Part shown: positions 9,134-18,808 of the stretch, one piece after another
Numbering within the stretch: position 1 is the first letter of the stretch
Layout of the letters: each line of letters opens with the position of its first letter
Assembly (NCBI GenBank): GCA_002436015.1
Contig: DIXJ01000011.1
Span: 82,960 to 146,959, forward strand
DNA from: Synergistaceae bacterium UBA6083
GTDB taxonomy: Bacteria; Synergistota; Synergistia; Synergistales; 79-D21
DNA: 64,000 nucleotides
Direction of reading: 5' to 3'
The notes under the pieces: model-generated
What the model was told of the DNA's origin: nothing
Seen by the model: the letters and a program-made list of their open reading frames with translations, nothing else
Database searches by the model: none
Program-made: the position numbers and the translations under genes

Positions 9134-10675
9134 ATGGCACCTCACTCGAATATCGTCATCCTGGATTGCGGTTCCCAGTACACGCAGCTCATCGCAAGGC
9201 GCATACGGGAACTTCAGGTCCATAGTGAAATCCTTCCGTGGGATTCACCGGAAGAGGCGATCCTGGCCCGCAACCCGAACGGGATCATCATTTCCGGAGG
9301 CCCTCGAAGCGTCCTTGAGGAAGATGCCCCAACGATCCCGGATTCCATCCTCCATTCCGGGATCCCGATCCTGGGGATCTGCTACGGCATGCAGCTTCTT
9401 GCCCATCGACTCGGGGGGACCGTCATGCAGGCTCCTTTGGCGGAGTATGGACCTGCGGAAGTCCGGGTCCTGGATTTTGAAAACTCTCTCCTGAAAGGGA
9501 TCCCCGAATCCCTATCGGTTTGGATGAGCCACTGGGACAGTGTGACCTCGCTGCCGGCAGGATGCCACGCCATCGCAGAAAGTGGGGGAGGGCTTATCGC
9601 GGGGTTTGCGGACAGGGCAAGCCGGATCACGGCCCTGCAATTCCACCCTGAAGTGGCCCATACGCCCAGGGGGATGGAGATCCTAAGGAATTTCCTCTTC
9701 TCCATCTGCGAGTGCGTACCGGACTGGAACCTGAGCGATTGGGCGGACCAGTCGGTCCGGGCGATTCGGGAGCAGGTGGGAACCGATCGGGTTGTGTGCG
9801 GACTCTCCGGTGGGGTGGATTCGACCGTGGCGGCGGTTATGACGGCACGTGCGATCGGAGACCAGCTCGATTGCATTTTTGTCAACAACGGTCTCTTGCG
9901 CCTGGACGAGGCGGAAGAAGTTCTGGAGGCTTACCGCGGGATAAACCTGCGAATCCATTACGTCGATGCATCGGGCCGTTTCCTGGAAGGGCTCAGGGGG
10001 GTTTCGGAGCCCGAACGGAAGAGAAAGATCATCGGCGAACTCTTTGTCAGGGTTTTCGAGGAGAAGGCTGCGGAAATCGGGGGAGCTCAATGGCTTCTCC
10101 AGGGAACTCTCTATCCAGACATCATCGAAAGCGGGCACAAGGGCAAGGGAGCCGCAGTCATCAAGACGCACCACAACGTTGGGGGGCTTCCCGAGCGGAT
10201 GTCCCTGAAAATCCTCGAACCCCTTCGTGATCTTTTCAAGGACGAAGGGCGTGAAATTGGCCGAATGCTAGGGGTACCGGAACTGATACTTGGGCGGCAT
10301 CCTTTCCCAGGACCGGGATTGGCTGTCCGATGCCTTGGCGAGATCACAGCCGACCGCCTCGATACCCTGAGAAGGGCCGATGCCATTTTCATCGACGAGA
10401 TCCGGAAGGCGGGTCTCTACGATCGCCTTTGGCAGGCCTTCTGTGTTCTTTTGCCTGCCCGCAGCGTCGGGGTGATGGGTGATGTACGGACCTATGCCGA
10501 AGCCATCGCTCTCCGGGCGGTCGAATCGCTCGATGCCATGACCGCGGATTGGGCCAGGCTGCCGGCAGACCTTCTCAACAGGACGGCAAACCGGATCTGC
10601 AACGAGGTCCAGGGGGTCAACCGGGTTGTTTACGATGTGACGAGCAAACCCCCGGCAACGATCGAATGGGAGTAG
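9134..10675 (+). CDS. guaA: GMP synthase (glutamine-hydrolysing)
   Basis: Converts XMP to GMP using glutamine and ATP in the cytosol. The N-terminal class I glutaminase domain has nucleophile C83 in GICYGMQLL and the His/Glu pair in QFHPEV. The ATP pyrophosphatase domain has the P-loop SGGVDSTVAA near residue 226. The C-terminal dimerisation domain ends YDVTSKPPATIEWE. From the ATG at 9134 it has 513 residues, the normal length; sequence upstream of that in frame crosses the groEL terminator. The nearest Shine-Dalgarno candidate, GGGGGAG at 9108-9114, is 19 bases away, with a small hairpin between it and the start codon. Confidence 0.97.
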   Translation: MAPHSNIVILDCGSQYTQLIARRIRELQVHSEILPWDSPEEAILARNPNGIIISGGPRSVLEEDAPTIPDSILHSGIPILGICYGMQLLAHRLGGTVMQAPLAEYGPAEVRVLDFENSLLKGIPESLSVWMSHWDSVTSLPAGCHAIAESGGGLIAGFADRASRITALQFHPEVAHTPRGMEILRNFLFSICECVPDWNLSDWADQSVRAIREQVGTDRVVCGLSGGVDSTVAAVMTARAIGDQLDCIFVNNGLLRLDEAEEVLEAYRGINLRIHYVDASGRFLEGLRGVSEPERKRKIIGELFVRVFEEKAAEIGGAQWLLQGTLYPDIIESGHKGKGAAVIKTHHNVGGLPERMSLKILEPLRDLFKDEGREIGRMLGVPELILGRHPFPGPGLAVRCLGEITADRLDTLRRADAIFIDEIRKAGLYDRLWQAFCVLLPARSVGVMGDVRTYAEAIALRAVESLDAMTADWARLPADLLNRTANRICNEVQGVNRVVYDVTSKPPATIEWE

Positions 10676-10688
10676 GGCTCCTGCGGAC

Positions 10689-11465
10689 ATGATTCCTACC
10701 CCAGAGAGCCCGTACCGGGATTTCCTGGAAAAGATCCGAAGCGGACAGCTGTCTGTCGAGGAGGGGCTTGAGACCCTGTCGAGCATGGCGACCCTCCACA
10801 TGGACGATATCCGCCTGGATGTTCACCGTGCTTACCGGTGCGGTATCGGTGAAGTCATCTATTGCCCGGGCAAGACTGCGAAACAGCTTGAGAAAATCGC
10901 AGGAGGCTGCTCCGACAGGGATGAAGCCCTGATTTTCAGCAGGATGGACGAGGCCCAGGCAAGAACGGTAGGGGCTGCCCTTGCCGGCTTTGCCTACGAT
11001 GAAGTCTCGCGAATCGGTTACCGCAGGGGGTCCAACCATCTCCGGAGGGGGAGCGTCGGGGTTATCTGCGGGGGCGCAGCAGACCTGCCGGTGGCTTGCG
11101 AAGCTGCCCTTGTTGCGGAACTTTGCGGTTGCCGGGTCACTCGGCACTTTGACGTGGGAGTGGCCGGGCTGCATCGGCTTCTCGCCGTGTTGCCCGAACT
11201 CCGCAACTCTGACGTGGTGGTCGCAGTGGCCGGCATGGAGGCAGCCCTGCCCACGGTAGCCGCGGGGCTCTTGAGGACCGTGGTTGTGGCGGTGCCGACA
11301 TCGGTGGGGTACGGTTCTAGCTGGGGGGGGCTGGCGGCCCTCCTGGGCATTCTTAACAGTTGCTGCCCCAACGTGGTTGCCGTCAATATCGATAATGGCC
11401 TGGGAGCCGGGATTTCAGCGGCCCTTATCTCGGAAGGAGGTCTCCATCGTGGTGGAGGCGAGTAG
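10689..11465 (+). CDS. larB: LarB, nickel-pincer cofactor biosynthesis carboxylase
   Basis: A PurE-like AIR-carboxylase-fold protein of 258 residues. In characterised systems LarB carboxylates and hydrolyses NaAD as the first step toward the nickel-pincer nucleotide of lactate racemase and related enzymes. Supporting stretches are DIRLDVHRAYRCGIGEVIYC, GVICGGAADLPVACEAA, VAGMEAALPTVAAGL and VPTSVGYGSSWGG, all typical of LarB. larC and larE are not in the window. It lies 13 bases after guaA and overlaps the next gene by 17 bases. The user enzyme of the cofactor cannot be named from here. Confidence 0.9.
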   Translation: MIPTPESPYRDFLEKIRSGQLSVEEGLETLSSMATLHMDDIRLDVHRAYRCGIGEVIYCPGKTAKQLEKIAGGCSDRDEALIFSRMDEAQARTVGAALAGFAYDEVSRIGYRRGSNHLRRGSVGVICGGAADLPVACEAALVAELCGCRVTRHFDVGVAGLHRLLAVLPELRNSDVVVAVAGMEAALPTVAAGLLRTVVVAVPTSVGYGSSWGGLAALLGILNSCCPNVVAVNIDNGLGAGISAALISEGGLHRGGGE

Positions 11466-12570
11466 CCCCGAAGTGCCCAGGAACCGACCAAGAGGAACCT
11501 TCGTCCCGTTCGTCGTCTTTTTCGCGGCGCTTTCAACGATTGCCCTCCTGCTGGCCTTTCCTCTCCTGCGCCCTTTGGCCTGGTCAATCATCCTTTCCTT
11601 CTTCAGCTATCCCCTTTTCCAACTGCTACATGGTCGGATTTTCCGCGGGCGTTTTGCGAATGTCGCTGCTGCCCTGACGACGGCCGTGATCATTGCGATG
11701 CTGCTTCTGCCGGCAATCCTTTTCGTGTTTTACCTGGCCCACGACGGCATGGCCCTCTACGGTCGGCTGACGAGTATCGTGGAAAAGTTGGAAAAACAGG
11801 ACATATCCTTCCTTTTCGGCCTCATTCCCCAGTCACTTCAGGAATTCCTGAAACCCTGGCTATCCCAGGTCAACCTTGTAAACGATCTCATCGGACAGCT
11901 TGGGAGATGGTTCTCCGGCTGGATCGCTAGCGTTTCCAGGGGGGTTTTCGAAAGTGCCCTCAAGCTCGTCTTCCAGATGATCGTCATTACTGTTGCTTCC
12001 TTCTTCATGATCCGGGACGGGCATGTCATCGTGGAGTATATCCGGGACATCGTCCCCCTTTCCGCGGAGGAAACCGACGCGATGCTCTCGCGGGGGAGAA
12101 GGATGCTCCAGGCGGTTGTTTACGGTTTCACGTTCACGGCTGCCGTCCAGGGATTCCTCGGTGCCCTCGGCTGGTGGTGGGTGGGACTCCCGAACGCTTT
12201 CCTCTTCGGGGCCCTGATGTTCATTTTCGCGATCATTCCCTTCGTCGGAACGGCCCTGGTCTGGGTTCCGGGTGCCCTCTACCTGCTTGCCACGGGACAA
12301 CACGGGGCGGCGCTGACCCTGACATTCTGGGGACTTGCCATCGTCAGTACCGTGGACAATTTCCTGAGGCCGGTCTTTATCTCCGAAGGGAGCAAAGTTC
12401 ACATCCTCATCGTGTTCATCGGGGTTGTCGGCGGCCTTGCGACCCTCGGTTTCCTCGGGATTTTCCTCGGGCCGCTCGTCATGACCCTCTTCTTTTTCTG
12501 CCTTGATGCCTACCGCCGGATCTGGCTCAATCTCCGCCAGGCGGGTTCTCCGGGGGCATCCCCTCAATGA
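11449..12570 (+). CDS. AI-2E family membrane transporter (PerM/YdiK-like)
   Basis: A 373-residue inner-membrane protein of the AI-2E/PerM family with about eight hydrophobic segments: two pairs at the N terminus, a soluble region around residues 95-145 (LTSIVEKLEKQDISFLFG), then a C-terminal cluster including FIFAIIPFVGTALVWVPGALYLL and VDNFLRPVFISEGSKVHILIVFIG. The last two are the conserved family motifs. Substrates in the family vary; some members act as sodium/proton antiporters, so no substrate is assigned. The GTG at 11449 follows GGAAGGAGG by eight bases. The 3' end overlaps mobB by ATGA. Confidence 0.85.
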   Translation: MVEASSPEVPRNRPRGTFVPFVVFFAALSTIALLLAFPLLRPLAWSIILSFFSYPLFQLLHGRIFRGRFANVAAALTTAVIIAMLLLPAILFVFYLAHDGMALYGRLTSIVEKLEKQDISFLFGLIPQSLQEFLKPWLSQVNLVNDLIGQLGRWFSGWIASVSRGVFESALKLVFQMIVITVASFFMIRDGHVIVEYIRDIVPLSAEETDAMLSRGRRMLQAVVYGFTFTAAVQGFLGALGWWWVGLPNAFLFGALMFIFAIIPFVGTALVWVPGALYLLATGQHGAALTLTFWGLAIVSTVDNFLRPVFISEGSKVHILIVFIGVVGGLATLGFLGIFLGPLVMTLFFFCLDAYRRIWLNLRQAGSPGASPQ

Positions 12571-13208
12571 AAGCGTTCGTTGCCGTAAGCGGCTTCAAGA
12601 ATTCCGGCAAGACCACACTTTGCCTTGACTTGGCTTCAAGGCTTGAGGGCATGGGAATCCGGGTGGCTTTCGTCAAGCGAACACACGAGTTGATCTTGGA
12701 CTCGCAGGGGACGGACACCGGCCTATTCCTGAGGCAAGGAATCCCGACTATCCTATGGGGACCCGACGGAATTCGCGGAGAGGCCCGGGAGACCAAGCCC
12801 GAGCTGGAATGGCTGGTCGATCGCCTCATGCCGGATGTGGATTTGGTCCTCCTGGAAGGCGGAAAGGATTTGCCGTTGCCCCGCATCTGGGTTGGCCCCC
12901 CCGAAGACTGCCCGGAAGGCGTCGGCGGGATCCTGGCCTGGTACACCCGGGAGGGGAGGACGGAGAAGGTGCCCTCTTTTGGTCCGGGAGAGGAGGAGCA
13001 ACTGGCCCGCCTGCTCGTCGAACGCCTGCTCCGGAGCAAGGATTTCCCCGCGATAAGCCTCCATGTCGACGGCAGGAAAGTTTTTCTCAAGCCTTACTTG
13101 GCAAAATTCCTCCAGGAATCCATCCAGGGGATGCTTCGATCCCTCAAGGATACGGAGGGGCGGGATATTTCCATTCACATCCGAGGGCACGATAGCCCAG
13201 GACGGTGA
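12567..13208 (+). CDS. mobB: MobB-type molybdopterin-guanine dinucleotide biosynthesis protein
   Basis: A 213-residue GTP-binding protein that assists attachment of GMP to molybdopterin in molybdenum or tungsten enzymes. The P-loop GFKNSGKTTLCLDLA is at residues 9-23, followed by VAFVKRTHELILDSQGTDTG, where the usual second histidine region is altered, and DLVLLEGGKDLPLPRI. A C-terminal extension of about 60 residues (ISLHVDGRKVFLKPYLAKFL) is found in some clostridial and deltaproteobacterial MobB proteins. It starts in an ATGA overlap with the permease gene. It suggests the cell uses Mo- or W-dinucleotide enzymes such as formate dehydrogenase. Confidence 0.85.
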   Translation: MKAFVAVSGFKNSGKTTLCLDLASRLEGMGIRVAFVKRTHELILDSQGTDTGLFLRQGIPTILWGPDGIRGEARETKPELEWLVDRLMPDVDLVLLEGGKDLPLPRIWVGPPEDCPEGVGGILAWYTREGRTEKVPSFGPGEEEQLARLLVERLLRSKDFPAISLHVDGRKVFLKPYLAKFLQESIQGMLRSLKDTEGRDISIHIRGHDSPGR

Positions 13209-13251
13209 ACGCAGGGGTTTTCAATTGAGGTCCCGATTGTGTCCGGGTCCC

Positions 13252-13280
13252 TTGTGCTGGATGCACTAGATGTCTATAAT
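13252..13280 (+). promoter_or_regulatory. Promoter for hppA
   Basis: TTGTGC at 13252-13257, a 17-base spacer, and a perfect TATAAT at 13275-13280. The predicted start near 13287 leaves a leader of about 85 bases containing a hairpin. Confidence 0.75.
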
Positions 13281-13301
13281 AATGGGCGCTTTTCATGCCA
13301 A

Positions 13302-13324
13302 TGCCCGCCCTGCAGGGGCGGGCA
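13302..13324 (+). other. Leader hairpin upstream of hppA
   Basis: A perfect 9-bp GC-rich stem (TGCCCGCCC at 13302-13310 with GGGCGGGCA at 13316-13324) closes a TGCAG loop. It lies between the predicted transcript start and the ribosome site (AAAGGAGG at 13356-13363). No T-run follows, so it is not an ordinary terminator. It may stabilise the 5' end of the transcript or bind a regulator. Confidence 0.55.
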
Positions 13325-13371
13325 AGTTGTTACGCCAAACGGAATTTCATAGTCCAAAGGAGGTTTCATCG

Positions 13372-15333
13372 ATGGGAACACAAGTCATTTTAATGGTGGC
13401 GCTCTCCGGCGTTCTTGCCTTGGCCTACGCGATCTGGGCCACGGGTAAGATCGGCGCCGTCAAGGTGGATAACGAAAGGATCAACGAACTCTCCAGCATC
13501 ATACACGGAGGGGCGCTGGCTTTCCTTTACCGGGAATACAAGGCCCTAGTGCCTTTCGTTGTCGTGGTGGGGGGACTGCTCTTCTGGAAGATCGGTGCGG
13601 GCACGGCAGTTTGCTTTGTCCTTGGCGCTCTCTGCAGCGCGATGACCGGCTATTTCGGGATGAACGTCGCCACCAAGGCCAACGGCAAAACTGCCTTCAG
13701 CGCCACGAAGGGCATGAACGAGGCGTTGACTGTCGCCTTCACAGGCGGCTCGGTCATGGGCATGAACGTCGTCGGCATCGGTATTCTAGGCATCCTTCTC
13801 TGTACCCTTCTCTTCAAGGATCCGAACATCGTGGTCGGTTTCGGTTTCGGTGCCAGTTCCATTGCCCTCTTTGCCCGTGTGGGTGGCGGTATCTACACCA
13901 AGGCTGCCGATGTTGGTGCGGACCTTGTCGGCAAGGTCGAGGCGGGCATTCCCGAGGATGATCCGAGAAACCCTGCCGTCATTGCAGACAACGTGGGGGA
14001 CAACGTCGGGGATATCGCCGGAATGGGAGCGGACCTTTTCGAATCCTACGTCAACGCGATCGTTGCCTGCATGGCGATTGGGATCGTCACCTTCGGTAAC
14101 GCGGGGATGGTCTATCCCCTGCTTCTAGCGGCCCTTGGCATCCTTTCTTCCATCCTGGGGACTTTTTTCGTCAAGGTCGGGCCTAACGGAGACCCTCAGG
14201 CAGCGCTGAGCCGAGGAACCTACGCGACAGGCGCGTTCCTGATCGTCGGCACGTTCTTCCTGACCCGGGCAATTTTCGGCGAACTGACCCTTTTCTACGC
14301 GGTGGTTGCAGGTACGGTCGCGGGTGTTGCGATCGGGTTCGCCACAGAGGTTTACACTTCTTCCAGCTATAAGTCGGTCAAGGAAATCGCAGAAGCCTCG
14401 CTGACGGGACCTGCGACAAACATCCTTTCGGGACTTGGAATCGGGATGAAGTCCACGGCGGTTCCTGTCCTCCTTATCTGCGCTGCGACCCTGGTCGGAG
14501 TCCGTTTTGGCGGGCTGTACGGGATTGCCTGTTCCGCGGTCGGGATGCTGGCCATCACGGGCATGGTCCTGAGCGTGGACGCCTATGGCCCGATAGCCGA
14601 TAACGCAGGGGGCATTGCCGAGATGAGCCACATGCCCCACGAGATCCGACAGATCACCGACAAGCTGGATGCCGTTGGCAATACAACTGCGGCCGTGGGC
14701 AAGGGGCTGGCTATCGGTTCGGCTGCCTTGACTGCCCTGGCGCTTTTCGTCGCCTATGCCCAGGCAGCCCATATCGACGTGATCGACCTGCGTGACCCGA
14801 AGGTCATGGTGGGGCTTTTCCTCGGAGGCTTGCTTCCCTTCATCTTCGGTGCCCTTGCGATCGGAGCCGTCGGCCGCGCAGCCCAGAAAATGATCGACGA
14901 AGTCCGGCGCCAGTTCCGGGAAATCCCGGGCATCATGGAAGGCACTGGCCGTCCCGAGTACGAGCGCTGCGTGGATATATCCACCTCGGCAGCCCTCCGC
15001 GAGATGGTCGTTCCTGGGCTCATGGCTGTCGTTGCCCCCGTGATGGTTGGCATTCTCCTTGGTCCTGAGGCCCTTGGCGGGCTTCTTGGCGGCTCGATCG
15101 TGACGGGTGTCATGCTCGCCATCTTCATGGCCAATGCAGGCGGTGCCTGGGACAACGCGAAGAAATACATCGAAGAGGGGCACCATGGCGGCAAGCGGAC
15201 TCCTGCCCATGCTGCCGCCGTCGTGGGAGATACGGTCGGCGATCCATTCAAGGATACTGCCGGCCCCAGCATGAATATCCTGATCAAGCTCATGTCCGTC
15301 GTGGCGGTCGTCATCGCCCCGCTGTTTGTCTAG
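13372..15333 (+). CDS. hppA: K+-dependent membrane-bound pyrophosphatase (ion-pumping)
   Basis: Integral membrane protein of 653 residues with about 16 helices that couples pyrophosphate hydrolysis to H+ or Na+ export. The substrate-binding block [19 protein letters not shown] begins near residue 197 and is intact. The motif [10 protein letters not shown] has alanine at residue 440, where K+-independent enzymes have lysine, so the enzyme should need K+. Glutamate 224 in ADLFESY is at the site seen in Na+-pumping members, so Na+ transport is possible. The ATG at 13372 is eight bases from AAAGGAGG; a longer reading frame from 13270 would begin inside the promoter. It is flanked by its own promoter and terminator. 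Confidence 0.96.
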   Translation: MGTQVILMVALSGVLALAYAIWATGKIGAVKVDNERINELSSIIHGGALAFLYREYKALVPFVVVVGGLLFWKIGAGTAVCFVLGALCSAMTGYFGMNVATKANGKTAFSATKGMNEALTVAFTGGSVMGMNVVGIGILGILLCTLLFKDPNIVVGFGFGASSIALFARVGGGIYTKAADVGADLVGKVEAGIPEDDPRNPAVIADNVGDNVGDIAGMGADLFESYVNAIVACMAIGIVTFGNAGMVYPLLLAALGILSSILGTFFVKVGPNGDPQAALSRGTYATGAFLIVGTFFLTRAIFGELTLFYAVVAGTVAGVAIGFATEVYTSSSYKSVKEIAEASLTGPATNILSGLGIGMKSTAVPVLLICAATLVGVRFGGLYGIACSAVGMLAITGMVLSVDAYGPIADNAGGIAEMSHMPHEIRQITDKLDAVGNTTAAVGKGLAIGSAALTALALFVAYAQAAHIDVIDLRDPKVMVGLFLGGLLPFIFGALAIGAVGRAAQKMIDEVRRQFREIPGIMEGTGRPEYERCVDISTSAALREMVVPGLMAVVAPVMVGILLGPEALGGLLGGSIVTGVMLAIFMANAGGAWDNAKKYIEEGHHGGKRTPAHAAAVVGDTVGDPFKDTAGPSMNILIKLMSVVAVVIAPLFV

Positions 15334-15386
15334 GCGAGACGAACCCGCCAGATAGTTTTTCGCAACTTCACGAAATACGAACGTCG

Positions 15387-15418
15387 CCGAGGGGGGCAGT
15401 CCTGCCCCCCTCGGTTTC
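15387..15418 (+). terminator. Terminator after hppA
   Basis: A 13-bp GC-rich stem (15387-15399 with 15402-15414) and a very tight loop is followed by TTTC. The T-run is short but the stem is long and perfect. The dnaG start codon is only 22 bases further on, so dnaG depends on read-through or on a promoter not recognised here. Confidence 0.8.
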
Positions 15419-15439
15419 TCCCAGTCTGGAGGTGTCCGA

Positions 15440-17179
15440 ATGGGCCAGGACGAAGCCGTCCGGGAAATCAAGGAAAGGCTTGACATCGTCGAACTCGTCG
15501 GAGATTCCGTCCCCCTTCGCAAGGTGGGGAAAAACCTAAGGGGGCTTTGCCCCTTCCATGCCGAAAAAACCCCTTCCTTTTACGTCTCTCCTGAAAGACA
15601 GACCTTCCATTGCTACGGATGCGGTCGTGGAGGCGATATCTTTTCCTTCGTGATGGAACGGGAAGGGCTTTCTTTCCCTGAAGCAATGGAAATGCTTGCG
15701 GAACGGGCAGGGGTGGAGATTCGGCGAAGCGCCAGCGGAAAGCGCAACCTTTCCGAAATAATGGAGATTGCCCTGGGTTTTTACCGGGAAAGCCTGCAAT
15801 CACCTTCCGGCGAGGCAGCTCGCAAATACCTTGGAACCCGCCAACTCGCACCTTCGGCATGGTCGCAATTCGAGCTGGGATGGGCTCCGCCGGCGTGGGA
15901 CGCGCTTTGGAGCCTGCTCCAGAAGAAAGGGGTCAGCAGGCAGGAAGCACTAGCGTGCGGCCTCATCATCGAAGGGCAAAAGGGGGATTACGACCGATTC
16001 CGTGGCCGGGTTCTCTACCCAATCCGGGATATCGCCGGCAAGCTGACCGCTTTTGGCGGAAGGATCCTATCCGGGGAGGGGGCAAAGTACATCAATAGCC
16101 CCGAAGGTCCCCTCTTCAACAAGCGGGCTCTGCTTTACCTGCTTCCCCTCGCCAAGGCATCGATTCGGGAAATCGGCGCTGCAATTGTCGTAGAGGGGTA
16201 CATGGATGCCCTGCGCCTGCACCTTTGCGGTTTTCGGAATGCCGTTGCCACTCTCGGGACGTCCTTGACGGCGGAGCAGGCGGCGTTGCTGAAACGCATG
16301 GCTGACCGGGTCCTCATCTGCTATGACAGTGATGCCGCCGGACAGGAAGCCACTCTCAGGGGGATGACCCTTCTCCAGAAGGAAGGGCTCGATGTCCACG
16401 TTGTGGAGTTGCCGAGGGGAAAGGATCCCGACGAACTCCTCGCTTCCTCCGGTGGCCCGGACCTCTTCAAGCTGGCTCTTGGGGGCGCAATCCCCCTCCC
16501 GCTTTACCATGTCCACGCAAGAAGAGCGACCCTGGAAGGCCCGGGGAGGAAGAAGGTCGTTGAAGAGATACTTGAAGGGCTTGCGGAACTTCCTATGCTG
16601 GACTTGGCTCCGCATCTCGGTTCCATCGCGAGTTCTCTCGGGATTTTCTCGCACCAGCTTGCTGAAATCCTCCGTGACAGGCTGCTGGCGGTGAAAAAAT
16701 TCCCATCCGAATCGGAAAAGAGGGAATCCGCCTCCGATCGCGTATATGTAAATGAAGGGGACAAGGGGAGAGGATTGCCGCCGGACCCATGGGAAGCGGC
16801 ACTCCTGTTCCTCTTGTGGAAGTCTCCCGAAAAGCGCTCCGGTTTAGCCCCGGAGGCGATCCTTCCGCTGGTTTCCGACGAGAAGGTCCAGGGAGCCGTC
16901 GCAGCCGTGTTGAACGGGGAAACCCCGGAATCGCTGCAGGGGCGCTGGCATGAAACGAATGATCGTTTCCTGGAAGCGGCGCTAGCTGTGGGGGGAGATT
17001 TCTGCGAGGCTTTCAACAACATGGAGGATGCATGGCTAAAGGTCGAATCGAGCCTCAGGAAACGGGTCATCGAAAAGGAGTACCGGAGCTTGAGGGAAAA
17101 AATGACCAGGGGATTGGCGACTAGTCAGGACATGTCACGATTGAACGAACTGGCCCGGATCCTGAAGGGAAGGAGATGA
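15440..17179 (+). CDS. dnaG: DNA primase DnaG
   Basis: Makes RNA primers at the replication fork. The CHC2 zinc finger is at C37, H40, C58 and C61. The TOPRIM catalytic core shows EGYMDALRL and DSDAAGQE. The C-terminal helicase-binding part is shorter and more diverged. The 579 residues match the family. TGGAGGTG precedes the ATG at 15440. It overlaps or abuts rpoD, preserving the dnaG-rpoD pair of the macromolecular synthesis operon, although rpsU is absent upstream. Confidence 0.97.
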   Translation: MGQDEAVREIKERLDIVELVGDSVPLRKVGKNLRGLCPFHAEKTPSFYVSPERQTFHCYGCGRGGDIFSFVMEREGLSFPEAMEMLAERAGVEIRRSASGKRNLSEIMEIALGFYRESLQSPSGEAARKYLGTRQLAPSAWSQFELGWAPPAWDALWSLLQKKGVSRQEALACGLIIEGQKGDYDRFRGRVLYPIRDIAGKLTAFGGRILSGEGAKYINSPEGPLFNKRALLYLLPLAKASIREIGAAIVVEGYMDALRLHLCGFRNAVATLGTSLTAEQAALLKRMADRVLICYDSDAAGQEATLRGMTLLQKEGLDVHVVELPRGKDPDELLASSGGPDLFKLALGGAIPLPLYHVHARRATLEGPGRKKVVEEILEGLAELPMLDLAPHLGSIASSLGIFSHQLAEILRDRLLAVKKFPSESEKRESASDRVYVNEGDKGRGLPPDPWEAALLFLLWKSPEKRSGLAPEAILPLVSDEKVQGAVAAVLNGETPESLQGRWHETNDRFLEAALAVGGDFCEAFNNMEDAWLKVESSLRKRVIEKEYRSLREKMTRGLATSQDMSRLNELARILKGRR

Positions 17180-17184
17180 CCGGA

Positions 17185-18414
17185 ATGGCGAAAAAGGAAA
17201 AGGCGAAGCCGAAGGGCAAGGCAACACAGAAGGGAAACCTCCCGGAAAGCGGGGAGACCCGGGCAGCACCTGCAGTCACGGCAACCGGGGCGCCAACCGA
17301 GGCGACTCCCGAGGCGACACCCGAAGAAATGTCGAAATATATCGAAAATGTGCGGGACCTGCTGCATGAGGGAAGGGAGAAGGGGTTTGTCACCTACGAG
17401 GATATCGAGAAGCACCTCCCCCCCGAGTACCTGAACGCCGATACTCTGGACAACCTTTATTTCAACCTCATGGAACTTGGCATCGATGTCATGGAGGAGG
17501 CCAAAGGGAAGGAAGAGACTCCCGAAGAGCCTGCCCCCACTCCTACAGCCGCTGCAGCGGATGATTCGGGAGACCTTGAGGACCTGCCTCTTTCCGATCC
17601 CGTACGGATGTACCTGCGTGAGATCGGCAAAATCCCCCTCCTGACACCCGAAGAGGAAGTGGATCTTGCCAAGCGCGTCGAGGCTGAAGAAGCCGAAGCC
17701 AAGGCCAAGCTTGTCGAGGCGAATTTACGGCTGGTCGTCAGTATCGCCAAGAAGTATATTGGCCGCGGAATGCTTTTTCTGGACCTCATCCAGGAGGGCA
17801 ACCTCGGGTTGATCCGTGCGGTGGAAAAGTTTGACTACCGCAAGGGTTACAAATTCAGCACCTATGCCACCTGGTGGATTCGCCAGGCCATTACTCGGGC
17901 GATTGCTGACCAGGCCCGGACGATCCGCATCCCCGTCCACATGGTGGAGACGATCAACAAGCTTATACGCGTGTCGAGACAACTGGTGCAGCGGCTCGGC
18001 AGGGAGCCTCGGGCCGATGAGATCGCCCGCGAAATGGAGATCACCTCCCAGAAGGTGGAAGAGATCCAGAAGATCGCCCAGGAGCCTGTCTCCCTGGAAA
18101 CCCCGATCGGAGAAGAAGAAGACAGCCAACTGGGTGATTTTCTTGAGGACAAGGATCTTCCGAGTCCCGAGGACGCGGCTTCCCGGCAACTTCTCAGGGA
18201 GCAGCTCGAAGAGATGCTGGATGACCTGACCGACAGGGAAAGAGAGGTTCTCCACCTGAGGTTTGGGTTGGAAGACGGGCATGCCTACACCCTGGAAGAG
18301 GTTGGCAAAAGGTTCGGGGTCACCCGGGAGAGAATTCGGCAGATCGAGGCCAAGGCCCTGAGAAAGCTACGCCACCCCAGTCGAAGCCGAAAACTTAGGG
18401 ATTTTCTTGAATAA
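17185..18414 (+). CDS. rpoD: Primary sigma factor RpoD (sigma-70)
   Basis: Housekeeping sigma subunit of 409 residues. An N-terminal tail of about 45 residues rich in Lys, Ala, Pro and Thr precedes region 1.1 ([17 protein letters not shown]). Region 1.2 has [11 protein letters not shown], region 2 has [17 protein letters not shown], and region 4 has [20 protein letters not shown]. The ATG at 17185 is nine bases from AAGGAG; the earlier ATG at 17176 directly abuts that site and overlaps the dnaG stop, so it is less likely. The short middle section shows no large non-conserved insert like that of E. coli. Confidence 0.97.
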   Translation: MAKKEKAKPKGKATQKGNLPESGETRAAPAVTATGAPTEATPEATPEEMSKYIENVRDLLHEGREKGFVTYEDIEKHLPPEYLNADTLDNLYFNLMELGIDVMEEAKGKEETPEEPAPTPTAAAADDSGDLEDLPLSDPVRMYLREIGKIPLLTPEEEVDLAKRVEAEEAEAKAKLVEANLRLVVSIAKKYIGRGMLFLDLIQEGNLGLIRAVEKFDYRKGYKFSTYATWWIRQAITRAIADQARTIRIPVHMVETINKLIRVSRQLVQRLGREPRADEIAREMEITSQKVEEIQKIAQEPVSLETPIGEEEDSQLGDFLEDKDLPSPEDAASRQLLREQLEEMLDDLTDREREVLHLRFGLEDGHAYTLEEVGKRFGVTRERIRQIEAKALRKLRHPSRSRKLRDFLE

Positions 18415-18427
18415 GGCCGGAAGATAT

Positions 18428-18456
18428 TTGTTGGAGGAAGCGGGGTTTGCTATACT
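18428..18456 (+). promoter_or_regulatory. Promoter for rqcP-ridA
   Basis: TTGTTG at 18428-18433, a 17-base spacer, and TATACT at 18451-18456, close to consensus. It begins 14 bases after the rpoD stop, and the predicted start near 18463 lies about 23 bases before the rqcP start codon. Confidence 0.7.
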
Positions 18457-18485
18457 TCTGACGGTTTGTGATAAGGAGAGCAATC

Positions 18486-18746
18486 ATGCGCGTTGATCTT
18501 TTCCTCAAACTCTCGCGCCTTGTCAAGCGCCGGACCGCTGCAAAAGAAATGGTCGAACTGGGTGCGGTCAAGCTGAACGGACGGATCGTCCGGCCTTCAG
18601 CAGAGGTCCGGGTGTCCGACAGGATCGAGGTGGCCTATCCTCGGCGCCTCGTTATCCTGGATGTCCTGACCGATGACGAGAGGCTCATCAAGAGGGGAGA
18701 AATGCCTTTCCGGATCCTGGAAGATCGCCGGGTGGAGGAGGAGTGA
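18486..18746 (+). CDS. rqcP: S4-domain ribosome quality control protein RqcP (YabO-like)
   Basis: An 86-residue single S4-domain RNA-binding protein. MRVDLFLKLSRLVKRRTAAKEMVELGAV matches the RqcP/YabO pattern, with LNGRIVRPSAEVRVSDRIEV completing the S4 fold. In Bacillus, RqcP helps RqcH add C-terminal alanine tails on stalled 50S subunits. A related heat-shock protein, Hsp15, has the same fold but a longer tail. The ATG at 18486 follows AAGGAG; an in-frame start at 18468 has no ribosome site. Confidence 0.87.
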   Translation: MRVDLFLKLSRLVKRRTAAKEMVELGAVKLNGRIVRPSAEVRVSDRIEVAYPRRLVILDVLTDDERLIKRGEMPFRILEDRRVEEE

Positions 18747-18808
18747 CTCCTCTGGAGAGGTTTGGCTGTAACCAGATAGAAAACTTTCTTGGAAGGAAGT
18801 GTGCCCGG

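Noticed and set aside
13209..13250. An imperfect stem (GGTCCCG with CGGGTCC) as a mobB terminator
   Set aside because: One mismatch and no T-run; not strong enough to call.
14125..15522. A 465-codon reverse-strand open frame
   Set aside because: Antisense to hppA and running through its terminator; His- and Asp-rich translation is typical of reverse reading of membrane-protein codons.
18735..18752. GAGGAG/CTCCTC palindrome over the rqcP stop codon
   Set aside because: Three-base loop and no T-run; probably chance in purine-rich sequence.
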